From assembly GCF_022682495.2 (NCBI RefSeq), contig NC_071397.1:32813427-32877426 (forward strand): DNA of 64,000 nt. Direction: 5' to 3'. The notes below the pieces were generated by a model. It made no database searches. It saw only the letters and a program-made list of their open reading frames with translations, and was not told the DNA's origin. The DNA is from Desmodus rotundus (lineage: Eukaryota > Chordata > Mammalia > Chiroptera > Phyllostomidae). How positions within the stretch are numbered: the stretch's first letter is position 1; each line of letters begins with the position of its first letter. Below are positions 12,003 to 23,894 of this stretch, piece after piece. The position numbers and the translations under genes were made by a program.

Positions 12003-12489
12003 GTGTAATTGATTAACTTTGGAGAATCGTAATTTTCATATGCAATTATTACTATCTTATTATCCTAGTCAAGTTCACCCTAAGTTTTAGCATCTAAAAG
12101 TGAAGTTCAATCCTATTAATGAATAAAACAGCTGACTCATTCTTACTTTTCTCCATTAGTTGTAGAAGGGTACAAACAGTATGGTAACAATTTCTTAGCT
12201 TTTAAAATATGCAAAATACTAAATATAAGAACATACGAGGGTATAATTACTGGCAATCAGTATACTATTTATTTCCAGAGAACATCTATAAAGAAATTAG
12301 GGATAGTAAGACAGAGGTTTAAATTATGTTTATAATGTTTTTCTTAAGACAGGTAGTGGCTCCAATATTTATTATGCCATTATTGGTGATTTCATAAATG
12401 CTTTAAAAATTATATAGGAAAGTTAATGTTTAGAGGAGAGTGCGAACAATGATGACAAATAGCTGTTGCGAGGTCAAATACGATGCAGA

Positions 12490-12660
12490 TTTCATTTGAT
12501 CCACATCATATGGTTGTCAAGGAGCTCTCATCGGCTGTATTTTACAGAGGAAGAGTGTCTTCGACATAATAAATATTTTGCTCAAATTCATACAAATATT
12601 AAAGGAACAGAGAGAATTTGAGTCTAGGGTTCCAAAATTCTGAACCACATTTCTTTGCAC
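12490..12660 (-). repeat. MIR-like ancient fragment
   Basis: The block order 'tttgatccacatcatatgg', 'attttacagaggaagag' and 'tttgagtctagggttcc' resembles the reverse complement of the MIR family. It is weak and diverged. Confidence 0.4.
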
Positions 12661-12899
12661 TGTATCCCGCCGCTCCCCGGCCACCATCCTTGTTCATTCT
12701 CTAACTGCCAAGCTCCTCCATCAGAAACGGAGCTGAGTACTAGCAGGGCTGGAAGTTGAAACAGCTGCTTCAGATGCAGCCATCATTTAAGGTGGAAGAA
12801 TAGTAGCGAATATTTACTAATGAACATTAAACATAAATATGATTGTAGTATTTAAGAATATAAAGTTGGGAAAGAAAACCATATGTATTTTAAGTGCTA

Positions 12900-14148
12900 A
12901 TTATCAGGAGATCTTACGACTGGCACAAATATAGCCAACTGATTCTTGACAAAAGTGTAAAGTAAATTCAATGGAGAAAAGATGATCTTTTTAAAAAGTG
13001 GTGCTGGAACAATTAGATACCCATATGCGAAGAAAAGTAAACCTTAACCCATGTATCACACCATACACAAAACTTTAACTCAGAGTTATAGATCATAAGT
13101 GTAAAATACGAAATGGTAAAGTTGCTGGAAGAAAACATAGGAGAAAATCTACCCAATCCAGTGTTTGGTGCTATGTTTTTAGATATAAAAGCAAGTGTAC
13201 AATTCATGAAATAAAAAATACAAATAGTACTTTATTAAAATTAAATCATTCTCTTTGTGAATGACTGTTAAGAAAATAAAAAGAACTAAAAATTTGACAG
13301 TACAATTTAAAAAATCAAGTATCTGATAAAATACTTGTATCCAGAATATATAAAGAACAGTTAAAAATAAGAAAGCTAGCAACTCAATATAAAAATGGAC
13401 AAAAGATCTGAACGGGCCTCTCACCACAGCAGATATACAGATGGAAAATATGCACATGAAAAGATGCTGTACATCGTTTGTCATTGGGAAATACAAACAG
13501 AAACAAAAATGAGATATTATTGCACACCTACTAGAAAGGCTAAAATCTAAAACACTGATAACATAGCAAAGGTGCAGAGCAATAGGAACTCTTATCAATT
13601 GCTAACTAGAATATAAAAATGTCACAGCGAGTTTGATAAAGAGTTTGTCACCTGGTTGTAAACATAGACTATGTGACACAGCAATTCCACTCCTAGGTAT
13701 TTACTCGATTTGAAAACTATATTTACACAAAAACTGCATGACTGCACACTGATTAGAATGCCCAAAATCTGGAACACTGACAACACCAAATGCTGGCAAA
13801 ATGTGGAACAACAGAACTTCCACTCATTGCTGGTGGGAATAAAGAATGCTGCAGCCCCTTTGGAAGACATTGGTGGGGGCGGCTCTTACAGAAGTACACG
13901 TACTGTTGCCATGTGATGCAGCAATCAGCCTCCTAGGTATTTAAGTGGAGTTGAAAACTTATGTGCACACAAAAACCTGCACAGAGATGCTTACAGCAGC
14001 TCTATTCATAATTTCCAAAACCTGGAAGCAACCAAGATGCCCTTCAGTAGATGAGTGGATAAATAATGGAATATAATCCAGTGCTAAAAAGAAACGAACA
14101 ATGGAGATAGGTAATAGATGAAACTATTGTGGTAATTATTTCACAAAA
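12900..14148 (+). repeat. Old L1 (end of ORF2 and 3' region) with a repeated segment
   Basis: The start 'ggcacaaatatagccaactg' and 'aaaagtggtgctggaacaa' is the late ORF2 region of an old L1, continuing through 'ctggaagaaaacataggag', 'tggacaaaagatctgaac', 'ttccactcctaggtattta' and 'tggataaataatggaatat'. Many stops prevent any protein. The ORF2 tail is present twice: 13522-13738 and 13741-13982 hold equivalent blocks. They differ a lot, so either this is an old duplication or two separate L1 copies meet at 13740. Confidence 0.85.
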
Positions 14149-14361
14149 CAGTAAACCTTTGAACAACGTGGGGGTAGGGGAACCAACCACTTTCTCAGTT
14201 GAAAATCTGTGTGCAACTTAAGTGGCCCTTGGCATATTTGTATTCCCAACCACCCACTGACCCTTGAACAACGCAGGTTTGAACAGTGTGGGTCAGGGGA
14301 AAACAATCTGCATGTAAGTGGACCTGTGACGTTCAAACCTGCAGCGTTCAAGGGTCATCTG
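14149..14361. mobile_element. Tigger2/MER28-like non-autonomous DNA transposon
   Basis: The ends are inverted: 5' 'cagtaaacctttgaacaac' and 3' complement 'cagatgacccttgaac'. The block 'cccttgaacaacgcaggtt' is typical of the pogo/Tigger group. It is 213 bp with no transposase. Inside, 14257-14361 forms a compact palindrome of its own. It probably moved with transposase from a full Tigger. The subfamily is by recognition only. Confidence 0.7.
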
Positions 14362-14614
14362 GATTGTAAATCAAACCATCACACCCTACTCTTTAAACTT
14401 ATACAGCGCTGTACGTCAATTATTTTTTCAATACAACTGGAAGAAAAAAGAGAAGTGACCTATTGAGCCATGAAAAGACATGGAGAAACATACACGGATA
14501 TTACTAAGTAAAAGAATTCATGTCCATGGGCCATACATATAAGTTCTTTGGTTTCTCCATTTCCCATACTATTCTTAACCCCCCCTTGCCTATTTTGAAC
14601 CTACCAGTTATGCT

Positions 14615-14878
14615 TCTTTTTTAAAAAATTTTATTGTTATTCAGTTACAGTTGTATGCCTTTTCTCCCCATCCCTCCACCCAACCCCAGCCGAACCCTCC
14701 TCCCTCCCCCACCTCCACACTCCCCCTTGGTTTTGTCCATGTGTCCTTTATAGTAGTTCCTGTAAACCCCTCTCCCCACTGTCCCCTCCCCAGTCCCCCC
14801 TGGCTATTGTTAGATTGTTCTTAACTTCAACATCTCTGGTTATATTTTACTTGCTTGTTTGTTTTGTTGATTAGGTTT
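14615..14878 (-). repeat. L1 3' end, minus strand
   Basis: The run 'ttttattgttattcagttac' after a T stretch, then a C-rich block and 'ttttgtccatgtgtccttta', mirrors the 3' UTR of the large L1 at 39130-39400. It continues to 'ggttatattttacttgc' and 'gttttgttgattagg', equal to the stretch just after the ORF2 stop in the large L1. It is a 5'-truncated insertion with no clear target duplication. Confidence 0.85.
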
Positions 14879-15109
14879 CTATTCATCTTGGAGTTTAAAA
14901 GGGAAGAGTAAGAATTTTATCTTTTTGCACTGGAAATGTTTTGACTTAGAATGAGCCAAATGGTGCTATAGCAGTATGAATGAGACGCAATATAACTTTT
15001 CATTGAGTGCATTTACTCCATGATTTTGTTTGTGTTCTGCTTTTTTCTCCATCCCCCTTTTGGCAATTCAACTAAGAGTACAAATAAAAGGAGTATAATG
15101 CAAACTTTC

Positions 15110-15612
15110 TGCTGTATTTTGAAAACAGTTTTACGAGTTACTCTTGACATATAATATTTATACATATTTAAAGTGAACAGTTGGCTAAGCTTGGGAATAT
15201 ATATAAACCCATGAAATTATCATTATAAGCAAAATAATGAATGTTTTCATCATCTCCAAAAGTTTCCCTGTGCCCTAATGTGACCCTTCCCACCACCTAC
15301 CCCCTATTTCCATAAAACCACTTCCCTATTTTCTTTCACTATAGGTTAATATTTATTTTGTAATGTTTCATATAAATGAAATCATAAATCATGGGCTCTT
15401 TTTTCTGGCTTTTTTCACTCAGCACAACTATTTTAAGCTCATTCATGTTGTTAAAATATCAACGGTTCAGTCTTTCGTATTGCTTAATAGTGTTCTGGCA
15501 TTTGGGTGCCACACTGGTTTATCCTCTCCCCTGCTGATGTATATGTGGACTGTTTCCAGATTTTGGTTATTATATAAATAAAGTTTCTATGAACATTTGC
15601 GTCCAAATTTTA
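15110..15612 (-). repeat. Old L1 3' UTR and ORF2 tail, minus strand
   Basis: Reverse complement of an L1M-type end: 'gtttccctgtgccctaa', 'caccacctaccccctattt', 'catataaatgaaatcata', 'tctggcttttttcactcag', 'ctgatgtatatgtggactg' and 'aaagtttctatgaacattt'. It is followed at once by a plus-strand L1 piece, so two insertions or a rearrangement meet near 15613. Confidence 0.75.
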
Positions 15613-16035
15613 AAAAAAAACCCTGTTAAGAGAAAATATTTGCAAATCATCTACCTGTTGAAGAAATTGAATGCTGAGTATATATATAAACAACTCTCAA
15701 AACTCAATAATAAAAACCAGATATATCAATAAAAACAATGGGCAAAATATTCTAACAAGGACTTCATCAAAGAAAATATAAAGGTAGCAAATAAACAGGA
15801 AAAGATGCTCAACATTATTAGTCATGAGGAAATGCAAATTAAAACCACACTTAGCTACCAGGACATACCTATTCGAATGACTAACGTTGTAAGTGTTAGC
15901 AAGGATATGGGGGAAATGAAACTCGTGGACTGCTGGTGGGAATGGAAACATTGTGGGAAACAGTTTTACATGTACCTGCCATATGAATCACCTGTTCACT
16001 CCTACATGTGCACCCAAGAGAAGTTAAAACGCATG
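15613..16035 (+). repeat. Old L1 ORF2 tail, plus strand
   Basis: Contains 'gcaaatcatctacctgttg', 'gggcaaaatattctaac', 'aggaaaagatgctcaaca', 'gaggaaatgcaaattaaaac' and 'actgctggtgggaatgg', the late ORF2 order. It is diverged and interrupted by stops. The open frame 15805-16125 reads partly through this tail and is not a gene. Confidence 0.8.
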
Positions 16036-16039
16036 ATCG

Positions 16040-16584
16040 TTCTGCAGAGTTTATTCACGTATTTATTATTCTGGTCACTGCTCAGTTTGACTCACACCTA
16101 TCTATGCATATCAGTTTACTTTTAGTTGTATTCATATCATATTAAATTGCGGTATACTTTATAATACTATGCTGAACACTTTTTTACATTGTGGTAAAAT
16201 CCCCCAAAATTACTGGTTAATTAATGGTTAATTTTGATTAATTATTTATACATAGCATAAGTGGTAGTTCTTGATGAACTTATTTTATATCTAACCTTAC
16301 TCCTGAGGAGAGTTAGCAAATTTTCCAATAGCCCAGGAATACATTTTCAAAGTTGTTGGTATAAAACAAATCCTCTAGTTAAGGAAGGTAGTAAAATGCA
16401 ACTGGAAGACACCATTTGAAAGCCTACAAAAATAGATATCTTCAATCTTATCAAGTTAGATTATTATGTTAGTTCTATACTAAGGGGTGGAAACTTTATA
16501 CCTTAGACATAGAAAGGAAGAAACAGTGTATTTGAAAATAAAATTGTATATAATTCTATGGAAATTTTATCAGTTGAATTTCCA
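16040..16584. other. Unassigned intergenic sequence
   Basis: AT-rich; nothing recognised. Confidence 0.5.
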
Positions 16585-16700
16585 AGCCTCAGTCTTTCAT
16601 CTGTAAAGTGGGTGGTGGTGGTTTATCTGACAGGTTGTTTGAAGAGGCTCTTAGATGAGGAGTTAAAGACCACATGAGCACCAGCCTGGTGGGCAATGCT
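16585..16700 (+). repeat. MIR-like fragment
   Basis: The block 'cctcagtctttcatctgtaa' followed by 'agtgggtggtgg' fits the MIR 3' half, where counting and 'catctgtaaaatgg'-type sequence is diagnostic. It is short and decayed. Confidence 0.55.
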
Positions 16701-17244
16701 CTCCAACTGTATTCGTTTCTACTGTCAGTAATTCTTTGTTTAATTAAGTGTCATTAAACAAACAAGCTTGCAATAAAATTACCTGAACTAATACTTTTGA
16801 AAATGTGAATGAGAAATCTGAATTCTGATGAGCTGATAGAAGCCTCAAACACTTTCATTCGAGCACGAGCATTAAGAAGTACTGATCCCTGTAAGGAAGG
16901 CTATTCAGTTACAAAAGTCCGGGCTCTCCCACAGATATGTAAAGAGGGTTGTAGAATATGAGTTTGTAATTAGTGATTCTCTGCCTTTAGTTTAACCATT
17001 AGCTATGTCATAATTACTATTGCAGACTAATAATTTTTTGAAAATTTAACATCATATTGTTAGTATTTATAGTTTTAAATCTGCAGATTTGTGTTCTAAA
17101 TTTCTATAATTATACTAGTGAAAATCTTAAGAGATATCAGCAGGTCAGAAGCATGGTTCATTATAAAGATATAGATAAACATTTTAATTCTATTATACTG
17201 GCTTATATCATTATTACCTCATTATGTTTTCTTAAATCAGCATA

Positions 17245-17340
17245 TCCTGAGGTGTTACCCTCAGCTCTGCCATTTACCAAACAGATTAGCTGTTCTCTCT
17301 TTGCAAGTGCCCTCATTTGTAAATGGATATAATTGTTTTT
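17245..17340 (+). repeat. MIR-like fragment
   Basis: Has 'agctctgccatttaccaaa', 'agctgttctctctttgcaag' and 'ctcatttgtaaatggatat', in the order of the MIR core and 3' half. It is diverged. Confidence 0.6.
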
Positions 17341-17344
17341 ACCT

Positions 17345-19319
17345 AAGTGATATAACTAAAGTAGTTAATAAATGTCATTTTGTAAGCACAATAAATAAGA
17401 GGAAAAGGAAAATTACTCCCTTCTAATTGGAGAAGACATCGCCAGAGATGCATGCTCTCAGAGGTGGCACACCCAGCCCCACTTCTAAAAGAAGATGGCA
17501 TGGAATTCCATGCCTGGGCCACAGGTTTACAAGCCTGGTCACCCAAAATGGAATCCAGAAAGCAAAGGTTTCTCTTTATTTGGAGTGCTAAACAGAAAAG
17601 GATGAAGAATTATAATTATGATGCAATGTCAAGTGAAAAAGAGCAGAGCACAAAGGTTTCTCTGCTTTGGTTACAACAATGTTTATGTATGTTTATGTAT
17701 AGACAAAGAAGAAAAGAAAATGGAGAAATGAAAACACTTGATATGTCAGCAAGGTGACACTGTAAGTAAAGTTTTCTCTTATCTTTATCCCCTAGTGTTG
17801 CAATAATGTAGCTTAGGGAATAAATACAGGTAAAGAGAAAACAAAAACAGAAAGTGAAGAAATATCATAAAACTGCCACGGGCAAGTGAGAAAATAGTAA
17901 ATTGAAATTGTTATTTATTTAAAGCATGATCATGAAATATCATCCAAAATAATCCTTAACATGTGCAAACTCAACCTTGTAGATCGCAACACTGTAGATC
18001 AAAACGGCATTAGTAATTGAACAGACATTCCTCTTTCACTACTCACTGTAATAAACGTCCTCTCTCCAGTGAGACCCTAGGTAGCCAAGGCTCTGTTCCC
18101 TTACCTCTCTTCCCCTCAGCCCCTCTCCTGCCACCAGATTTCTGCGTCACCTTTGGGGCCCACAGCTACTCAAAGTGGGCACAAAGTTGGGTCTCATGAA
18201 ACAGAGTTCTGTTAGTTAGACATCTATGGACTAGACTAAAACCACCTCTCATTTATAATTTTATTTTATGGAAAATTGTACTTAGTGGGTAGATTTTTCT
18301 GTAAACTCCAAACTTTTAAAAGGAACTTCAAGAACAAAATTTATTCTTGCCTGTGTCCTGCTTACACTATATAAATACTTGCATTCAGATACTTCAATCA
18401 TAAGTCATGTAATTGCAATTAATCAATAAGTAAATCAGCCTCAATAGTCATACTTATTAAAAAATTCTAAACAACTATACATTTAGCCATTTTCAATTGA
18501 TTTGTTCTCTTCCGAAACTTATGGAATGGCTAGCATCACAGGCTGTAAGATGATGAACAATGTCTGAACATCTGCAAGGCGTGGTAAGTAACGTGGCCCA
18601 TGTGTCTTCAACAGGATGCTGAGCTCTAGTAGCGCAGGACTACACTCTCCTCTTAGAAACACCAGAATGACAGCTGTGTTTTATGTCTTGTGCATTATAG
18701 GTAAAGAGAGAACTACACAGGGAAGTTACTTGATCTAGGTTGCTACCAAAGTCATAATATTATAAGACCCTTTAAATGAAATTTTATAGACTAAAAAATT
18801 TTGAAAAATGTAATTTATCCATTTGTTCAATTCTTCTTTTTATACCTTTTGATAACCTGGGTACTTAAAAAAGAAAGTTAGTATATAATGTGGCAATAAC
18901 TACCTTTGCCTGTTTCTTTGGAGAAATGTAAAAGAAAAAAATAAACTGCTACTTTTATTAATGAGGTTTCCTTCTATCAGTACTAACACTAGTCCACTCT
19001 GGGAACTTATCCAACCTAAATTTCATTAGCATTTTTATACCTATAACATTATTATGTATTTCCTTGTGCATTGCATGGTTATGTAATTGTTCCCTAAGTG
19101 TATTTAATGTCTGTGTAATTAACCTGTCAGATTCTATCAGTGATTCTTTCCAGGAAGTGAGTGTGCCTTTTCTTACCTTTGTACATCCCCTTAGAAATGG
19201 TTCTTAAATAGATACTTGAATAGTTTAATTGATTAAAGTAAAAGATAAGAAAAAATATTCATATAGTTTGTAAAATTTTACTACAAAAACTAAAATATTT
19301 CTATACAAAGCAATTAAAT
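17345..19319. other. Unassigned intergenic sequence
   Basis: No gene found. A frame of 101 codons at 17452-17757 has no recognisable domain. A minor direct repeat, 'tgtttatgta' twice, lies near 17680-17700. Confidence 0.5.
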
Positions 19320-19860
19320 TGTGTTAATTTGGACAGTTGCCCCGATGCGCTGGAATGACTATCTGACTATTAACAACGCGTGTGTATCACACCTGCCCTG
19401 TTCTATCTCACGTATGCTGTGTGCACAGGCTGGGCACAGACCTGGCGAGTTGCCCAGATTCCCTTTCCAGGATGAAAGCCCTCATGCCACAGATGCTGGG
19501 AGTGTTTCCTGCTAATGGTACATACCTCCTCAGAAATTGCCCTAGACCATGAAGAAGTGCCTAATTTAACACTATTATCCCCCCTCGAACAGCAGCCCTT
19601 TTTGCGTCCTTCCTCAAATAAGGACCACATGAAGGACTGTCCCTGCTCCCAGGAGCCTAATGGGATCAGCTAAGGACTCTTTTGTGTCTGCATCACAATT
19701 CAATCCCCCTGTTCACACCTGCTTCCCTCACTCCCTTACATGAGTGTTCCCAGGGCGTTACTCAACACACCCACTGCATAAACCTCCATCTTCATGTTTG
19801 TTGCCTAAGAACTTGACCTGTGTCAATCTTGTCTTATGACCCAAAAGAAAATATAACACG
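19320..19860. other. GC-richer segment, possibly a decayed LTR or L1 3' UTR
   Basis: Blocks such as 'cccctgttcacacctgct' and 'cactgcataaacctccatc' recall ancient retroelement ends that carry a poly-A signal, but I cannot place the family. A few CpG are present. Open frames on both strands (64 and 75 codons) overlap and are not convincing. Confidence 0.3.
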
Positions 19861-20904
19861 GGAAAGAAAAATAATTTGCCCACAGGCAAACTTTGCTTTC
19901 AAAACATCTGCACCTGGCATTCTGTGTTTCCTTAAGTAAAAATAAACAAAAACTAAAAGAACAGCAGCTGGGATGTTTTAATCCTTTTATTTCTTCTGTG
20001 GTGGTTCAGTCTGGGCACTCCTTTGTCGAGTATTAAAACGACATGAATCCATTCAATGAGACTTCAGAAACTCCTTACTCAGGATGATGTGTGAGACGCT
20101 GTACTGCTCTCCATCAAGCAGAGCAAATGGTTACCTGGTGAGCCGCTTAAAGCATTATTACATAGTGAAAAAGACAAACAAGTCTACAGTAAAATAAATC
20201 AATAATACCTCTTTTGTTGTATTTGCAGCATACCCCAACATTTGACATGAAATTCAGTTATACCAATTCATTTTTTCCACTTAATTTCTCAAACTCCAAA
20301 TTGCTCTTATTAGCAGAAAACTCAGTGTCTCAATTTTGAGGCTGGGGAAGCATTGAAACAAAAGTTAAACTATATTTTATTCCTTTTTCAACAGTCTGAT
20401 GCAAATAGGATACAACATAAAATTATGCATTAATTTTGAGTACATGTATATGTGTATTTGCATTACTTTTAGTACATTTCTATATTAATCTAAATTTTCA
20501 TAATATGTAGATGAATAGACCTATAGTCAGTAGAATAAACAAAATCTTGAGTCACCAGACACCCAGTCACACACAGAAGAGGTCATTTATTCATCTCAGC
20601 TGATCTACATCTGACCCAGGTCAGCCTAAGTTCCTCCTCAGAGCCTCCTCAGCACGGTTTGCCAGCCGTGCCCACGCCCAGGGGTCGTCACCGTGCCACA
20701 GGCGTGGCTATGTCCCCTTTCTCTGACCTAGCAACTGAGGCTTGTCTGTTATTTATTTGCCTATCAAAGCAGCTACCTTTTCATATCCATGTGAATTATG
20801 ACTTCTTGCCATCTCAATTAGTAAACCCCTTAAAACTTCATTGTATTTCATCTTCAGCACATCCCCTCCTTGAAACTGCTATCTTCGTCTGTGTCGAGTA
20901 ATGT
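19861..20904. other. Unassigned intergenic sequence
   Basis: No gene recognised. The part 20580-20720 is GC-richer with several CpG but shows no domain. Confidence 0.5.
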
Positions 20905-21000
20905 ACATCATTCACTCCACAGCTATTTATTGAGTCCTCTCTGTGCTGGGTCCTGTTATGGACATGACAGATATCAATAAATAAAACAGACACTTTAAAA
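20905..21000 (+). repeat. L2/MIR-class relic
   Basis: The block 'agctatttattgagtcctc' then 'tgtgctgggtcctgtta' and 'caataaataaaacagac' is the common ancient mammalian 'tttattgagcacctac'-type repeat. Confidence 0.55.
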
Positions 21001-21179
21001 ACTGACCTAATGGAGTTAATATATAAACATATAAATAATTAACATACCTACACTGATAATTTTTTAACAGGTTGTGTATATAAGCCTAAAATGTTTGATA
21101 TCCAAAGGAATGACTTACACGACAGGCAAGACATTTCATGCATGTGGCTTTAATTCTTGCCATTTATAGTCTCAAACTT

Positions 21180-21595
21180 CACTCCTCTATAATTGTGACA
21201 TATTTGAATTTCTTCCAACAGTTCACCATCCTACTGCTCTCCTCAGTGCGTTGTGTCTCTCTTCCCTCTGACTCGAGTGCTTCTCCTACCCCTTATTTCC
21301 CTTACTTTTTTGTTTCTTACCTCTCTTTTTTTATCATTCAACACCCAGCTCAGTCCCCCTCCTCTGTGGAACCTCATGTGGCTGCTCTCCAGAATAAATG
21401 AATCAGTTCCTTTTCTATGCCCTCCATCAGTGTGCCTTGTATCCAAGTCCATTATTGCAGTTGTCACACTGTTCTGACACCATTTGTTGACACTCTCTGG
21501 TTTCCTTGAGGGAGAGATCACATCTTCTCTTCTGTTTTGTCTCCAGGCCCGGTACCATATCTGGCACCCAGTCAGCCCTACAAAAATTTTGAAGG
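21180..21595 (+). repeat. L2 3' end
   Basis: Text order of an L2 LINE end: hydrophobic pyrimidine-rich tail, 'caacacccagctcagtccc', 'catgtggctgctctccag', 'tattgcagttgtcacactg', 'ccttgagggagagatcaca', 'gttttgtctccaggcccgg' and 'tctggcacccagtcagcc'. Frames over it (74-92 codons) are not genes. Confidence 0.65.
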
Positions 21596-21599
21596 AAAG

Positions 21600-22855
21600 C
21601 GTATTAAAATAACCTTCAAATAGTCCTCAGGTAACTCAATTTCACTATTTTTGTTTCACTATTTTAATTAAAGAAATTTAATTAAAGGACTAGCCTTGCT
21701 GTTTTTCCAAGAGAATACGTGATTGGTCAACTTGAAGTTAGTAGAAATATTTACATCATGTGCTATCTTGATTTTACGGCATCTAAAGGCACCAACGTGG
21801 TTCTGGCATGGCAATGTTTGTTCCACAAAACAAAATGGTTATAAATGTGTGAGGTAGACTAACACGCTCACATTGCGTGGAACAGGATTGCTAAAAGTTC
21901 CATGTAATTTTTTTCACTTCCAGGAAGCAAGGTGAACTGGAGAGTCAATGTGCTCCCAGAGATATCTCACTTCCCTATTCATTGTGTTGAAAAGTTACTT
22001 TGAAAACCATGCTTACAAACACATGCTTTACAGCTGTAAACACTGATAAGACTTTAGACTCACAGGAACCCAGGTTGTGTAATCTGCAAAGCCCCCCAGT
22101 AAATTTCAAGGACCAAGGCTTCCTCGGCATTTTGATGAGCTGCATTTTGCCTCTGGCTACATTATCCATTTACGATCTTTGCTGTTGAAGACCATCTTGT
22201 GCAGCATGTCCAAATGGATTTCAGAAGACTCCAACGATCACCAAAGAAAACATTGTGGGTGAGCCAAGGATAATTTAGAGATGAGTTTTACCTGGAAGTT
22301 TTAGTCACTTAATGAAATGCCACATCCACAAGTGTAAGACAGAGGAGAGAAAATAGTAATGAGGTTCAGCTGCTATCACGACTGCAACACGGAGTTTGCA
22401 GAAAGCAACGGGAAATGCCCAACAGAAAATATGCTAGGGAACAACTTTTTTTTTGTTCTCATACTTTAACAGTAAATCTTAATATTTTCCAGAAATTTGG
22501 ATGGATATGATAAGCAACTATATTTATAGCAATGTAATTATAATTGTTAAATAAGAAACAACAAGGAGATTGTGTATCCTCTGCTATTTGAGAGACAATA
22601 AACAACTCAAGAAACTGGTATCTATGGAAATTCCAGGCTACTGTTGTTCCGTTCATTTTCATTATAGTTGAAATGAGGTAAAGATCACATGTTCCATGAG
22701 ATCCTTTTGACTAAGCTATCTTTCCCAATAATTCTCTTTCTGTTGTTGACATAGTTCTATTGCCTGCTTAAAACCCTTTACAATGCAACATTTTTTATGT
22801 ACATTATCTATGTCTAAAAGATAAATATTCTACTTGTGACGTAAGTCATATAAAT
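21600..22855. other. Unassigned intergenic sequence
   Basis: Nothing recognised beyond short chance frames. The two 62-64 codon frames at 21975-22188 overlap on opposite strands. Confidence 0.5.
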
Positions 22856-22857
22856 GT

Positions 22858-22935
22858 CTAATTGCTATGTTGTACACCTGAAACTAATATTGTATATCAA
22901 CTTGAAAAATAAATTTAAAATTTATTTTAAAAGTT
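22858..22935 (+). repeat. L1 3' terminus relic
   Basis: The sequence 'tgttgtacacctgaaactaa' followed by 'tattgtatatcaac' and an A-rich tail is the end of an old L1M 3' UTR. Confidence 0.65.
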
Positions 22936-22939
22936 GCTT

Positions 22940-23394
22940 TCTAAAAAAGACTTTTTATTATAGTCCAAGTACAGAGTATCAAGCTATTTTTAATACCTAA
23001 AAACAAATTTTAAAGCCAATATTATAACTAATGATATAAATAAATCAACATGTACTCTTGCAGTACATTATGTGCATGGAGGAAAAAAACCACAAGTTGT
23101 AGCTGTCATAATAACTTAGATCAGTGGTTTTTAAGCATTTTTTTCTTCAATGGAATTCTTTCATTCTATGACACCTCATGTCAAAATCCACTGAATAAAA
23201 CAGATCAGAGTGGAGTTCCTCTGTGGAGCCTGACTTGATGGAACCGGGGCTCTTTCTCCCGAGGCCTCACTTGTTCCAACCATGTCCCCTGAGGAGCTGC
23301 CCCTGAGCTCTATGCTCCTAGAAATTCAATGCAAAACTGCTTTAAAGTATCAGGTCTCTTAAGAGAATGAAACTAGTACTTCTAGAAAACTTAT
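22940..23394. other. Unassigned sequence
   Basis: No gene recognised. The block 'atcagtggtttttaagc' near 23119 could be the end of a hAT element, but no matching end was found. Confidence 0.45.
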
Positions 23395-23530
23395 TATTTG
23401 CCAGGTATTTTACATATAAACTCTTATTTAATCCTCTAATCAATTCAATGCAATAAAACCATTTACCTGGGTATGCTGCTCAGGAGTGGTATAATTGAGA
23501 TTTCAGTCTAACTCTGTCCATTTCAAAGGC
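23395..23530 (-). repeat. MIR-class relic
   Basis: Has 'ttatttgccaggtatttta' and 'actcttatttaatcctcta' in reverse MIR-like order. Strongly decayed. Confidence 0.45.
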
Positions 23531-23894
23531 CCACCTTCTTATAGTTTATCACCTGCATTTCCTAGAAAAAAATAAATGAGCAGAGGAGAGATAGCAGTTT
23601 AGTGTTATGATTAGACCCTCCTATAAGATTTGTCTGTATATATTACAGAAACCTTGCTGTTCTCTAAGTAATGACACTGGTAATTGAGAGCTGAACAGTG
23701 TGCTCCACTAGGGTCTGCAGACTGGTCACAGGATGAATAGTTTATGTTTAACCAAAACCTGCGTGTGCCCAGAAGTGTGCTGGGCCCTAACCAGGCACGG
23801 GGTGGTGGAGAACAATTTCATTACTGCTAAACTGTGAGGGAGACGTTGAGCATTGGGTTTTCAAGTCTGGTTCCCCATTAAAATTATCTAAGGA

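Noticed and set aside
13179..13598. Minus-strand frame of 139 codons with hydrophobic stretches
   Set aside because: It is antisense to an old L1 ORF2 tail; A-rich L1 sense strands often give hydrophobic antisense frames.
15110..16035. Second twin-primed L1 (minus piece then plus piece)
   Set aside because: The minus piece carries the L1 3' UTR, which a twin-primed inverted segment should not. Two insertions or a later rearrangement fit better.
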